Below the pieces are notes generated by a model. The model was not told the DNA's origin. It saw nothing but the letters and a program-made list of their open reading frames with translations, and did not search any database. From Actinomycetota bacterium (lineage in GTDB: Bacteria > Actinomycetota > Acidimicrobiia > Acidimicrobiales > Microtrichaceae): a stretch of DNA of 64,000 nt. Position numbers and translations under genes: made by a program. The stretch covers positions 62,001 through 126,000 of the forward strand of contig VGBZ01000002.1 of assembly GCA_016870275.1 (NCBI GenBank), in the 5' to 3' direction. Of this stretch, positions 18,029-26,161 are shown piece by piece. Within the stretch, counting starts at the first letter, position 1, and each line of letters begins with the position of its first letter.

Positions 18029-19177
18029 TCAGAGCCCCATCGACCGGCCGATGATCTCCTTCATGATCTCGGTGGTCCCGCCGTAGATCGACGTCACACG
18101 GGCGTCGGTGTAGGCGCGGGCGATTGGGTACTCGAGCATGTAGCCGTATCCACCGTGGAGTTGGACGCAACGGTCAGCGACACGCTTCTGCAACTCGGTG
18201 CACCACCACTTGGCCTTGGCCGCCGTCTCGGCCGACAGGGTGCCAGCGTTCTGAGCGAGGACACACTGATCGACGAATGCCTCTGCGATCGTGACCTCGG
18301 TCTCCATCTCGGCCATGACGAATCGCGAGTTCTGGAAGGACCCGATCGGCTGGGAGAACGCCGTGCGCTCCTTGACGTACTCGAGGGTCCAACCGAGCAT
18401 CGCCCGGGCATGGGCGACACCGGCGAGAGCGATGGAGAGGCGCTCCTGGGGAAGGTTCTTGACGAGCAACATGAACCCCTCACCATCTGCACCGATCCGG
18501 TTGTCGACCGGGACGCGCACGTCGGTGAAGAACAACTCGGCGGTGTCCTGGGCGTGCAGGCCGACCTTTTCGAGGTTCCGGCCACGTTCGAAGCCGTCCA
18601 TCCCACGCTCGACGACCAGGATCGAGATGCCCGAGTGGCGTTGGGAGAGATCGGTCTTGGCGGCCACCAGGACCAGATCGGCGTTGATGCCGTTGGTGAT
18701 GAAGGTCTTGGAGCCATTGAGCAGGTACGTGTCACCGTCTCTGATCGCTGTGGTCTTCATGGAGGCCAGATCCGAGCCGATGCCGGGTTCGGTCATGGCC
18801 ACCGCAGTGACGGACTGGCCGGAGGCGATGCCGGGGAGCCAACGGGCCTTCTGCTCGTCGTTGGCGTAGTCGAGGAAGTACGGGAGACAGACGTCGGTGT
18901 GCAGGGTCAGGCCGAGTCCGTGGGCGAACAGGTCGGCCGCGCACAACTCCTCGACGATCACTCCGCTGTAGCGGAAGTCGGTGATGCCGGCGCCACCGAA
19001 TTCCTCGGGGACGGGCATGGCGAGGAATCCCGCCGCCCCTGCGCTGGCGAAGACCGAGGGAGGAACGATCTCTGCGGCGGACCACTCGTCGCGGAACGGC
19101 ACCATCTCCCGCTCGAGGAACGTCCGGTAGGCCTTGCGGAACATCTCGTGTTCTTCGTCGTAGATCAGGCGTTCCAC
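18029..19177 (-). CDS. acyl-CoA dehydrogenase (long-chain/isovaleryl type active site)
   Basis: FAD enzyme that oxidises an acyl-CoA to the enoyl-CoA. The 382-residue product has the signatures AMTEPGIGSDLASMKTTA and a QLHGGYGYMLEYPIAR C-terminal block. The position used for catalysis in medium-chain enzymes is Gly here (SIYGGTTEI). The candidate base is instead the Glu in NLPQERLSIA, as in long-chain and isovaleryl-CoA dehydrogenases. It starts at a GTG with GAGG upstream. A perfect 19-bp palindrome lies 22-40 bases before the start. Substrate cannot be read from the sequence; coupling to queA-tgt looks positional only. Confidence 0.93.
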   Translation of the reverse strand: MERLIYDEEHEMFRKAYRTFLEREMVPFRDEWSAAEIVPPSVFASAGAAGFLAMPVPEEFGGAGITDFRYSGVIVEELCAADLFAHGLGLTLHTDVCLPYFLDYANDEQKARWLPGIASGQSVTAVAMTEPGIGSDLASMKTTAIRDGDTYLLNGSKTFITNGINADLVLVAAKTDLSQRHSGISILVVERGMDGFERGRNLEKVGLHAQDTAELFFTDVRVPVDNRIGADGEGFMLLVKNLPQERLSIALAGVAHARAMLGWTLEYVKERTAFSQPIGSFQNSRFVMAEMETEVTIAEAFVDQCVLAQNAGTLSAETAAKAKWWCTELQKRVADRCVQLHGGYGYMLEYPIARAYTDARVTSIYGGTTEIMKEIIGRSMGL

Positions 19178-19198
19178 CGGTCCTCGCTCTCTGTTGGT

Positions 19199-19217
19199 GA
19201 TCCTTGCTACAAGGATC
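19199..19217. promoter_or_regulatory. perfect 19-bp palindrome upstream of acyl-CoA dehydrogenase
   Basis: GATCCTTG-CTA-CAAGGATC, arms of 8 bp with a 3-base centre, 22-40 bases upstream of the GTG at 19177 and after the ruvB stop. No T-run follows on either strand, which argues against a terminator. Spacing and symmetry fit an operator for a dimeric repressor such as a TetR or MarR protein. No such regulator is adjacent. Confidence 0.5.
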
Positions 19218-19252
19218 GCGCACTGGGGCCACGCCTGCGTAACTGCGTCGCT

Positions 19253-20305
19253 TCAGTCGAACAGGGACTCCGATGACGGGAGCGCAGAAGCCGGGGGCAC
19301 CAGCCGCAGGTGGCGCCACGCTGCTGCGGTCGCGACCCGACCCCGCGGGGTCCGCACGAGCAAGCCCTGTTGGATCAGGTAGGGCTCATAGACGTCCTCG
19401 ACGGTCTCGGTGGGCTCCGAAACGGCGATCGCCAGCGTCGACAGTCCAACCGGCCCGCCACCGAACCGTTCGCAGAGGGCGCTGAGGACCGAACGGTCGA
19501 CCTTGTCGAGACCGAGTTCGTCGATACCGAACAGGGCGAGGCCCTCTGCGGCGACGCCGGCGTCGATCGATCCGTCGCCGGTCACCTCGGCCACGTCCCG
19601 AACCCGTCGCAACAGTCGATTGGCAATCCGCGGAGTGCCGCGAGAACGCGAGGCGATCTCCGTCGCACCCTCGGTGGTGATGGACGCACCGAGGATGCCA
19701 GCGGCTCGTTCGACGATCGCACGGAGATCCTCTGGGTCGTAGTAGTCGAGACGAGCCACGAGTCCGAAACGGTCCCGGAGGGGCCCAGTGATGAGGCCGG
19801 TTCTGGTGGTGGCGCCAACCAGACAGAACCTGGGCAACTCGAGTCGGATCGTACGGGCCGCAGGGCCCTTGCCGAGCACGATGTCGAGGACGAAATCCTC
19901 CAACGCCGGGTAGAGCACCTCCTCCACGGACCGCGACAGCCGGTGGATCTCGTCGATGAACAGGACATCGCCCTCGCCGAGCTTGGTCAGGATCGCCGCA
20001 ACGTCCCCGGGCCGCTCGAGCGCCGGACCCGAGGTCACGTGGAGTTCCACGCCCATCTCAGCCGCAACGATGCCGGCGAGCGACGTCTTGCCGAGGCCGG
20101 GTGGGCCGGCGAACAAGAGGTGATCGACGGACTGACCACGGCGAGCAGCGGCGGTGAGGATCACGCCGAGGCGGGCCTTGGTCTCGGCTTGGCCGACGAA
20201 GTCGTCGAGCCGGCGTGGCCGCAGGCTCGGTTGAGGCTCATCCGGAATCGTCGGTTCGACCTCCTCCGGGAGTTCGCTCGGATCGAGGAGTTCGTCACGA
20301 GCCAT
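19253..20305 (-). CDS. ruvB: Holliday junction branch-migration helicase RuvB
   Basis: Hexameric motor that drives branch migration with RuvA. The 350-residue product contains [22 protein letters not shown], Walker [16 protein letters not shown], Walker [23 protein letters not shown], sensor 1 [20 protein letters not shown], and the C-terminal winged helix ending [20 protein letters not shown]. The ATG at 20305 is preceded by GGAGG at 8 bases. It follows ruvA after 84 bases, in the normal ruvC-ruvA-ruvB order. Confidence 0.97.
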   Translation of the reverse strand: MARDELLDPSELPEEVEPTIPDEPQPSLRPRRLDDFVGQAETKARLGVILTAAARRGQSVDHLLFAGPPGLGKTSLAGIVAAEMGVELHVTSGPALERPGDVAAILTKLGEGDVLFIDEIHRLSRSVEEVLYPALEDFVLDIVLGKGPAARTIRLELPRFCLVGATTRTGLITGPLRDRFGLVARLDYYDPEDLRAIVERAAGILGASITTEGATEIASRSRGTPRIANRLLRRVRDVAEVTGDGSIDAGVAAEGLALFGIDELGLDKVDRSVLSALCERFGGGPVGLSTLAIAVSEPTETVEDVYEPYLIQQGLLVRTPRGRVATAAAWRHLRLVPPASALPSSESLFD

Positions 20306-20389
20306 ACGGACACCTCCAGACGACCGGGCACAGCCCGCCTCGCCGCCAACGGAACCCTGAAGCGCACCGGGAGGTCACAGCCGACGCCC

Positions 20390-21037
20390 TCAGACCGTCG
20401 CCAGCCGCTGGAGCGCCGTTCGGAGCAGTTCCGATGGATCCCCGGTTGGAGGGACCTCACGCAATGCGATCCGAATCTCCTCCGGGTCATAACCGAGGCC
20501 GACGAGCGCCTCACGGAGTTCGATGCGCACATCTGCTGGTGCGCCGCCACCATCGGCGCCGACCGGAGTCGAGTCGGCCGACCGATCTCCGAGTTTGGAG
20601 GACAGATCCACCAGCAGCCGCGCCGCGGTCTTGCGTCCGACCCCGGGGACCGCACACAGCGAATCGATGTCGCCGGTGGCGACTGCGACCCTCAACTCAT
20701 CGGGCGTGTAGACCGAGAGTATGGCCAGCGCCAGCGCCGGGCCGACTCCGTGGGCGCTGATCAGCGTGGCGAACACCCGGCGTTCATCGGAAGTGGTGAA
20801 TCCGTAGAGCGTCTGGGCGTCCTCGCGGACGACGTGGTGGATGTGGACCTTCACCCGGGTCCGACCCATCGGGGCCGAGGGGTCCTCGGGAGCGCCGGCG
20901 AGCGACCTAGCGGTTGCGGGTGCGACCACGACCCTGTAGCCGACACCGCCGACCTCGATCAGCAGTTCCTCCAGGGTGTCGGCCACCTCGACTACCTCGC
21001 CGTGGAGCGAGCCGATCATGCTCGCCGGCCCGCTCAC
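20390..21037 (-). CDS. ruvA: Holliday junction DNA helicase RuvA
   Basis: Binds four-way junctions and loads RuvB. The product has an N-terminal OB fold (MIGSLHGEVVEVADTLEELLIEVGGVGYRV), two helix-hairpin-helix motifs (LISAHGVGPALALAIL and LCAVPGVGRKTAARLLVDL), and a C-terminal RuvB-binding domain (EALVGLGYDPEEIRIALREV). Two starts are possible. The GTG at 21037 overlaps the ruvC stop by four bases and has GGGAG upstream. The ATG at 21019 gives the commonest family N-terminus, MIGSL. Confidence 0.95.
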   Translation of the reverse strand: MSGPASMIGSLHGEVVEVADTLEELLIEVGGVGYRVVVAPATARSLAGAPEDPSAPMGRTRVKVHIHHVVREDAQTLYGFTTSDERRVFATLISAHGVGPALALAILSVYTPDELRVAVATGDIDSLCAVPGVGRKTAARLLVDLSSKLGDRSADSTPVGADGGGAPADVRIELREALVGLGYDPEEIRIALREVPPTGDPSELLRTALQRLATV

Positions 21038-21528
21038 GCTGCTCCCGTCGTGGTGGCGAACGCCACGTGGGTCAATGCAACGGCTGCGGCGTCGGCCGCA
21101 TCCGCCGGTCGGGGTGGAGCGGCGAGGTCGAGCAACCGCTGCACCATGGCCGCCACCTGTTCCTTAGAAGCGGAGCCATCTCCGGCCACGGCTGACTTCA
21201 CCTCATTCGGCGAGTACTCGACGATGGAGATCCCCCGGCCGGCGGCCTCGGCCATCAGGACACCCGAGGCCTGCCCGACACCCATGGCTGTCCGGACGTT
21301 GGTCTGGAACAGGACTCGCTCCACTGCCATCACGGAAGGCGTGAACTCGCCGAGGAGCGACCGAAAGTCGGTGAGCAACTCGGCGAGCCGTTCCGGCACG
21401 GCGTCACCGGCCCTCGTCCGGAACACCCCGAGGGCTACCGCCCGAGCGGAGCGGACGGACGCGTCGAGCACGCAGTAACCGCATCGAGAGAGGCCCGGGT
21501 CCAGACCGAGAACGAACACCTGTTCCAT
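21034..21528 (-). CDS. ruvC: crossover junction endodeoxyribonuclease RuvC
   Basis: Resolves Holliday junctions within the RuvABC complex. The four acidic catalytic positions are visible: Asp in VLGLDPGLSRCGYCVLD, Glu in VMAVERVLFQTN, and the paired Asps in ADAADAAAVALTH. The conserved YSPNEVKSAVAGDGSASKEQV block is present. The ATG at 21528 gives 164 residues starting MEQVFVLGLDPG, the normal length; a longer in-frame start at 21567 adds 13 non-conserved residues. Coupled to ruvA by a 4-base overlap. Confidence 0.94.
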   Translation of the reverse strand: MEQVFVLGLDPGLSRCGYCVLDASVRSARAVALGVFRTRAGDAVPERLAELLTDFRSLLGEFTPSVMAVERVLFQTNVRTAMGVGQASGVLMAEAAGRGISIVEYSPNEVKSAVAGDGSASKEQVAAMVQRLLDLAAPPRPADAADAAAVALTHVAFATTTGAA

Positions 21529-21630
21529 CGTAGCGACTGCGCAACGGCGAGAGGTGGACCGGCCCACCGGCGTCCGGCGTCCGGCGAGAGGTCAGTTGTC
21601 TGGCAACAGAAAAGAGGGCAGTCTTGGCCT

Positions 21631-22347
21631 GTGCAACGTCGTGGTCTCGTCGCCCTGCTCGCCCTCGGCGCTGTGATGGCGGTCATCGGCGGGTGCGCTC
21701 CCCCTCCCGCACCGTACGTACCCATCGTCCCGCCGTGTCCGTATCCGAACAACCTGCTCCAGATCAACGGGGAGTCAGTGGCGTTCCAGATGGCGAGCCA
21801 GGTGCGTCACCCCGACTACGTGACGTTCAACGCGGCGCAATCGCGTTCCGGCTTCACCTACTCCATCCCGGCTGACGCACCGGACCCCGGCCTGCCTCCG
21901 GTTCCCAGCATCTCCGAGACGGTCAAGAGCTGGATCGAATCCTGCGGTGTCCCAGAGGTGCTCGTGATCGCTGGCGCGATCAACGACCTCGCCGGTCGGG
22001 GACTCCCGGCTTCGACAGTTCAAGGCGCCGTGGTCGAACTCGCCGACTGGCTGCGGGATCGACAGGTGCAGACCATCTGGGTCACCGTGGTGCCGCTCTC
22101 GGTCCGCGGGAACTACCTGTGGACCTATCCCCAACGACAATCGTTCAACGACTGGTTGCGCTCGGGAGGACCGGGCTGGGGAACCACCGTGGACTGCGTG
22201 CCGGCGCTTGAGAACCCCAACCAGCCCGACGTGTTGAATCCCGCCTACGAGGAGATCGTCGACATCTTCGGCAACGTGGACGGCATCCATCCCAACCCGG
22301 CCGGTGCACGAGCGTTCGCCGCCTGCGTGGCAGCGGCCCTGCCCTGA
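21631..22347 (+). CDS. SGNH/GDSL-like lipoprotein
   Basis: The 238-residue product begins with a lipoprotein signal (LGAVMAVIGGC, lipid-Cys about residue 22) and a Pro-rich linker. The mature part has an SGNH-hydrolase layout: INGESVAFQ in block I (Ser nucleophile in GES instead of GDS), VLVIAGAINDLA in block III (Asn-Asp), and DGIHPNPAGARAFA in block V (Asp-x-x-His). I infer an esterase or acetyl-hydrolase on the outer cell surface; the substrate is unknown. The gene is on the plus strand between ruvC and yebC, which are neighbours in related genomes. It converges with the peroxiredoxin gene, leaving 7 bases between stops. Confidence 0.75.
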   Translation: MQRRGLVALLALGAVMAVIGGCAPPPAPYVPIVPPCPYPNNLLQINGESVAFQMASQVRHPDYVTFNAAQSRSGFTYSIPADAPDPGLPPVPSISETVKSWIESCGVPEVLVIAGAINDLAGRGLPASTVQGAVVELADWLRDRQVQTIWVTVVPLSVRGNYLWTYPQRQSFNDWLRSGGPGWGTTVDCVPALENPNQPDVLNPAYEEIVDIFGNVDGIHPNPAGARAFAACVAAALP

Positions 22348-22354
22348 GCGAAGG

Positions 22355-22843
22355 TCAATCGGCGGGGTCGGACCCGGCGAGCCCCCTCACGACGTCGAGC
22401 ACCTCGGTGGCGGGCCGGTAGAGCAGGCCCGGCCCGATGGAACGGTGGGCGTGACGGACGATGCCGGCAGCATCGAGCACGAACGAGCACCGCCGGTACA
22501 GGTCGAGCAGGCCCAGCACTCCCCACTCACGGGCCACCGCCTTGTCGGAATCACTCAACAGCGGAAACGCAAAGCCTCCGGAGCGTTCCGCAAAGCGACG
22601 GTGCGATGCCGGGGACTGATGGGAGACGGCGAGCACCACGGCGTCGAGTTGGGAGAAGGCGCTGATCCCTTCGGTGTACTCACCGAGTTGGCGTCGACAG
22701 ACCGGCGAGCTGTCACCCGGGTAGAACAACACGACAACCGGAGCACCGCGGTGATCAGAGAGACACCAGCGACCCGCCACTCCAGTGGCTCCGTCGACTC
22801 CGAGCAGGTCGAAGTCCGGCGCTTCCTCTCCAACGGCAACCAC
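22355..22843 (-). CDS. peroxiredoxin, BCP/AhpC-TSA type
   Basis: Thiol peroxidase of the thioredoxin fold, likely reducing H2O2 and organic peroxides in the cytoplasm. The 162-residue product shows VVVLFYPGDSSPVCRRQL with peroxidatic Cys49 in the P-x-C context and an Arg-rich follow-on, then PLLSDSDKAVAREWGV, typical of PrxQ/BCP. Cys27 and Cys119 (LYRRCSFVLD) are other candidates; PrxQ enzymes often use a resolving Cys at +5, which is absent here. It may be a 1-Cys type or use Cys119. It is followed upstream by yebC after 21 bases and may be co-transcribed. Confidence 0.88.
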   Translation of the reverse strand: MVAVGEEAPDFDLLGVDGATGVAGRWCLSDHRGAPVVVLFYPGDSSPVCRRQLGEYTEGISAFSQLDAVVLAVSHQSPASHRRFAERSGGFAFPLLSDSDKAVAREWGVLGLLDLYRRCSFVLDAAGIVRHAHRSIGPGLLYRPATEVLDVVRGLAGSDPAD

Positions 22844-22864
22844 CGAGCGGATCCAGTACCGACG

Positions 22865-23614
22865 TCAATCGCCGAGCGCTGCGAGCACGTCGTCGGTGAT
22901 GTAGGCGTTGGCGTAGACCTCCTGGACATCGTCGTGATCCTCGAGCGCCTCGATCAGGCGCAGGACCGCCTTGGCCGCCTCGGTCGAGTCGAGTTCGACG
23001 GTGCTCGTCGGACGCATCGTCAGGTCTGAACCGTTCACGGCGATGCCGGCCGCCTCGATGGCTCCGTGCACCTCCGATGTGGCCGATGGATCACAGACGA
23101 CGCTCCAGACATCTCCCTCGGCAACGATGTCGTTGGCTCCGGCGTCGAGCGCCACGAGCATGAGTTCGTCCTCGTCGGCGGATCCGTCCACCGCCACGAC
23201 ACCCACACGTTCGAACTGCCAGGCCACCGCACCGGGCTCGGCGAGCGAGCCGCCGAGCTTGGAGAACGTCGAGCGGATCTCAGCACCGGTCCGATTGCGA
23301 TTGTCGCTGAGCGACTCGACGTAGACAGCCACACCGTGAGGGGCGTAGCCCTCGTAGTTGATCGATTCGTAGTTGACGCCGTCGAGTTCACCGGTCCCAC
23401 GCTTGATAGCACGCTCGATCGTGTCGAGCGGGACCGAGGCATCCCGGGCCTTCTGGAACATCGTTCGCAACGACGGGTTCACCTCGGGGTCGCCGCCTCC
23501 GGCACGAGCAGCGACTTCGACCTGTCGGATCAACTTGGCAAAGAGTTTGCCGCGCCTGGCGTCCGCAGCACCCTTTTTGTGCTTGATCGTGGCCCACTTG
23601 GAGTGCCCGGACAT
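22865..23614 (-). CDS. yebC: YebC/PmpR family regulator or translation factor
   Basis: The 249-residue product has the invariant YebC opening MSGHSKWATIKHKKGAADARRGKLFAKLIRQ, then GGGDPEVNPSLRTMFQKARDASVP and IKRGTGEL, and three alpha/beta domains at normal length. Family members have been reported as DNA-binding regulators, and more recently some as factors that relieve ribosome stalling on proline tracts. Which applies here cannot be told from sequence. AGGGAG lies about 10 bases before the ATG. It occupies the same place as Rv2603c between the pdx and ruv genes. Confidence 0.94.
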   Translation of the reverse strand: MSGHSKWATIKHKKGAADARRGKLFAKLIRQVEVAARAGGGDPEVNPSLRTMFQKARDASVPLDTIERAIKRGTGELDGVNYESINYEGYAPHGVAVYVESLSDNRNRTGAEIRSTFSKLGGSLAEPGAVAWQFERVGVVAVDGSADEDELMLVALDAGANDIVAEGDVWSVVCDPSATSEVHGAIEAAGIAVNGSDLTMRPTSTVELDSTEAAKAVLRLIEALEDHDDVQEVYANAYITDDVLAALGD

Positions 23615-23680
23615 GGAGTTTCTGCTCCCTGATGATGCGAAGCCGGACTAACCGGCCTGAAGACAATAGCGCCGCCGGCG

Positions 23681-24262
23681 TCAGATCCCGAGGGCGAGAG
23701 CATGCAACCGGGTGTCGGTGGTCAACTCCGGGTGGAACGTGGTGAGCACGACCGACCCCTCGGCAATCGCCACGGCCTCGGAACCGAGCCAACCGACGAC
23801 CTCGACGGACTCCCCGAGCCGCTCGAACGCCGGCGCCCGGATGAACACACCCGGGAACGGAACCGGCGGGATCGATGAAGCACCCGTGTCCACCAGGGTC
23901 ACATCTGCCTCGAAGGAGTCGACCTGCCGGCCGAAGGCGTTCCGTCGGATCGCCACATCGACGCCAGTGATCTGAATCTGGTCGTCCCGGCCGTCGAGGC
24001 ACTCCTGCGCCAGGAGAATCGCTCCAGCGCAGGTACCGAGAACCGGGGCCCCCGAGGCCACGAACGACCGAAGCGTTTCGATCATGCCGGAACGTTCGAT
24101 GCCCATCGACAAGGTGGTCGACTCGCCCCCGGGGATGATGAGGGCGTCGACGTCTGCGAGGTGTTCGGGACGACGAACCTCCACGGTCCGGGCGCCGAGT
24201 CGCTCGACCACTGACACGTGGGCGGCAAAGGCGCCCTGGAGCGCCAGGACGCCGACCTTCAC
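23681..24262 (-). CDS. pdxT: PLP synthase glutaminase subunit PdxT
   Basis: Supplies ammonia from glutamine to PdxS for pyridoxal 5'-phosphate synthesis. The 193-residue product has the PdxT opening VGVLALQGAFAAHV, the IIPGGESTTL oxyanion segment, nucleophile Cys in VLGTCAGAILLA, and the His-Glu pair in TTFHPELTTD. Lies 30 bases downstream of pdxS on the same strand. Length is normal. Confidence 0.96.
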   Translation of the reverse strand: MKVGVLALQGAFAAHVSVVERLGARTVEVRRPEHLADVDALIIPGGESTTLSMGIERSGMIETLRSFVASGAPVLGTCAGAILLAQECLDGRDDQIQITGVDVAIRRNAFGRQVDSFEADVTLVDTGASSIPPVPFPGVFIRAPAFERLGESVEVVGWLGSEAVAIAEGSVVLTTFHPELTTDTRLHALALGI

Positions 24263-24292
24263 GAGGAACGGCTCGTCACGAGGCGCGGGCCC

Positions 24293-25207
24293 TCACCAGC
24301 CGCGATCGGCCAACTTGAGGTCGAGATCGTCCATGCCGATCCCGGTCATGGGCGCCCCGAGCCCACGACTGACCTTGGCGAGAATGTGCGGGTCCTCGTA
24401 ATGCGACGTGGCCTCGACGATCGCCTTGGCCCGGGGCGCCGGATCGTCGGACTTGAAGACCCCGGAGCCGACGAAGACCGCCTGCGCCCCGAGTTGCATG
24501 GCCAGCGCAGCGTCGGCCGGTGTGGCGATACCACCAGCGCAGAACAACGGGACCGGCAACTCGCCCGTCGCTGCGATCTCCTGCACCAGCGGGAGCGGCG
24601 CCTGCAGACGCTTGGCCCACTCGAAAACCTCTGCGGAATCAGCTTGGGTGAGGGCTCGGATGTCTCCGAGGATCGATCGGAGATGCCGGACTGCCTCCAC
24701 GATGTTTCCGGTGCCCGCCTCGCCCTTGGAGCGGATCATGCACGCCCCTTCGGAGATGCGACGAAGCGCTTCGCCCAGGTTGGTCGCACCGCAGACGAAC
24801 GGAACGGTGAACGCCCACTTGTCAATGTGATGTGCTTCGTCCGCCGGCGAGAGCACCTCGGACTCATCGACGTAGTCCACGCCGAGCGCCTCGAGAATCT
24901 GCGCCTCCACGAAGTGGCCGATCCGGGCCTTGGCCATGACCGGAATGGTCACGGCCTCCTGGATCCCCTGGATCATGGCCGGGTCGCTCATCCGGGCCAC
25001 GCCGCCGTCGACTCGGATGTCGGCGGGGACACGTTCGAGGGCCATCACGGCGCAGGCACCCGCATCCTCGGCGATCCGGGCCTGATCGGCGTTGACGACG
25101 TCCATGATGACGCCGCCCTTGAGCATCTCGGCGAGGCCCCGCTTCACAATTTGGGAACCGGTCCGGTGGGTGGAATCAGAGGGGATCGTTGAACTCGGCT
25201 CGGTCAT
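24293..25207 (-). CDS. pdxS: PLP synthase lyase subunit PdxS
   Basis: TIM-barrel subunit that condenses ribose 5-phosphate, glyceraldehyde 3-phosphate and ammonia into pyridoxal 5'-phosphate. The 304-residue product contains [70 protein letters not shown], and the phosphate loop [30 protein letters not shown]. The ATG at 25207 lies six bases after TAGACT, a leaderless-type arrangement, and a 15-bp palindrome covers the spacer/-35 area. Product works with the adjacent PdxT as a dodecameric complex. Confidence 0.97.
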   Translation of the reverse strand: MTEPSSTIPSDSTHRTGSQIVKRGLAEMLKGGVIMDVVNADQARIAEDAGACAVMALERVPADIRVDGGVARMSDPAMIQGIQEAVTIPVMAKARIGHFVEAQILEALGVDYVDESEVLSPADEAHHIDKWAFTVPFVCGATNLGEALRRISEGACMIRSKGEAGTGNIVEAVRHLRSILGDIRALTQADSAEVFEWAKRLQAPLPLVQEIAATGELPVPLFCAGGIATPADAALAMQLGAQAVFVGSGVFKSDDPAPRAKAIVEATSHYEDPHILAKVSRGLGAPMTGIGMDDLDLKLADRGW

Positions 25208-25213
25208 GAGGGC

Positions 25214-25248
25214 AGTCTACTGATGCAGTTGCCAACTGCCGAAGGCAG
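25214..25248 (-). promoter_or_regulatory. pdxS promoter with overlapping palindromes
   Basis: On the minus strand TAGACT (25219-25214) sits six bases before the pdxS ATG, so transcription would start at or next to the start codon. Directly upstream is GCAGTTG-C-CAACTGC (25225-25239), overlapped by CTGCC-GAA-GGCAG (25236-25248). The first palindrome covers the spacer between -10 and -35, as expected of a repressor site. A PdxR-type regulator is the obvious candidate by pathway, but none is encoded nearby. Confidence 0.45.
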
Positions 25249-25294
25249 CGGGCCAGCGCTCAGCCGTCACCGATGGTTCCGGGGGTTCTGCGTT

Positions 25295-26104
25295 CTAGAG
25301 TTCCTCGAGCACCGCAGTGCGCAGCTCGATCGACTGCATCACCGTGGCAGCCACCGCCTCGGGAACATCGGCTGGGTCGACGGCGGGTGCGAGCCAGAAC
25401 GCCGCCGAAGCGGGAGCCGCACCGCTGATGAGACTCCCCCGCTCTCCGACGACACGCAGCGCCCGAACCACGCCGGGTGGGTAGCGGGTGAGACGGGCGG
25501 CCTCGAGGTCGGAGCGGACCGCCCGCTGCTCCCCGAGCCCGTCGACGAGCCTGCGTGCGAACGGCGACGAACCGGCGAGGGAGGGACCAGGGAGACCCAC
25601 GGCGATCGTGGTGAACTGGGCCGATCCATCCCGGACCCGGCCGAGCAGGTTCGCTGCCACGGCCTCGAGTTCGATCTGGGAGAGGTGGGACATCAAGCCG
25701 GCGGTCGCCACCAACACGGTCCGTCCATCTTGGGCCAGGACGGCGGCGTTGAGCGTGTCGAGGGGAACGTGTCGGAGTTCAGGGGACTCGACACCGGTCG
25801 ACACGGCCACGCCGTCGACGATGTTGGCCCAGCGACTGGCGCCCAGCGAGCCTGCGCCCTCGGCGACCGGATCGGTCGGACCGAGCGAGGTGAGGGCCCG
25901 GTCGAGGGCGGTGCGACGGCGGACCTCGACGAACCCGATCCACAACACCGTGAGCAGGACGAACGCCAGTACTCCGGCAACGGGACCGGCCAGCGCAACG
26001 ATCACGAGACCGATCAGCAACGCCGGAGCGACACCGAACAGGCGAGCCCGGAGGAGCACTGCGTTGGTCGCTCGTTCGGTGTTCTCGCCGGGCCTGTCGC
26101 TCAC
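25295..26104 (-). CDS. M48-peptidase-like membrane protein lacking the zinc site
   Basis: The 269-residue product has two hydrophobic helices (about residues 21-60), then a domain that follows the HtpX/M48 pattern: RWANIVDGVAVSTGVESPELRHVPLDTLNAAVLA and VLVATAGLMSHLSQIELEAVAANLLGRVRDG. Where active enzymes have AHELAH, this protein has AANLLGR (residues 150-156). The later E-x-x-AD zinc-ligand block reads RAVRSDLEAARLTRYPPGVVRALRVV. Both zinc motifs are therefore gone while the fold's other landmarks remain. I infer a pseudopeptidase. It follows pimA in the operon direction and is the position where M. tuberculosis has other genes. Confidence 0.7.
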   Translation of the reverse strand: MSDRPGENTERATNAVLLRARLFGVAPALLIGLVIVALAGPVAGVLAFVLLTVLWIGFVEVRRRTALDRALTSLGPTDPVAEGAGSLGASRWANIVDGVAVSTGVESPELRHVPLDTLNAAVLAQDGRTVLVATAGLMSHLSQIELEAVAANLLGRVRDGSAQFTTIAVGLPGPSLAGSSPFARRLVDGLGEQRAVRSDLEAARLTRYPPGVVRALRVVGERGSLISGAAPASAAFWLAPAVDPADVPEAVAATVMQSIELRTAVLEEL

Positions 26105-26144
26105 GAGCCTCGATGCTACCGCCGCCGAGTCCGTGGGACCTCAG

Positions 26145-26159
26145 CCGGAGCGGCTCCGG
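26145..26159. terminator. GC-rich hairpin after pimA
   Basis: CCGGAGC-G-GCTCCGG, 7-bp arms, starting 3 bases past the pimA stop codon in the minus direction. It may mark the end of the thrS-to-pimA transcript, but there is no T-run and the loop as drawn is only one base. Confidence 0.35.
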
Positions 26160-26161
26160 TA

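Noticed and set aside
19310-21478. 722-codon plus-strand open frame
   Set aside because: It is antisense to ruvB, ruvA and ruvC, whose motifs are intact. The long frame is a by-product of high G+C codon use.
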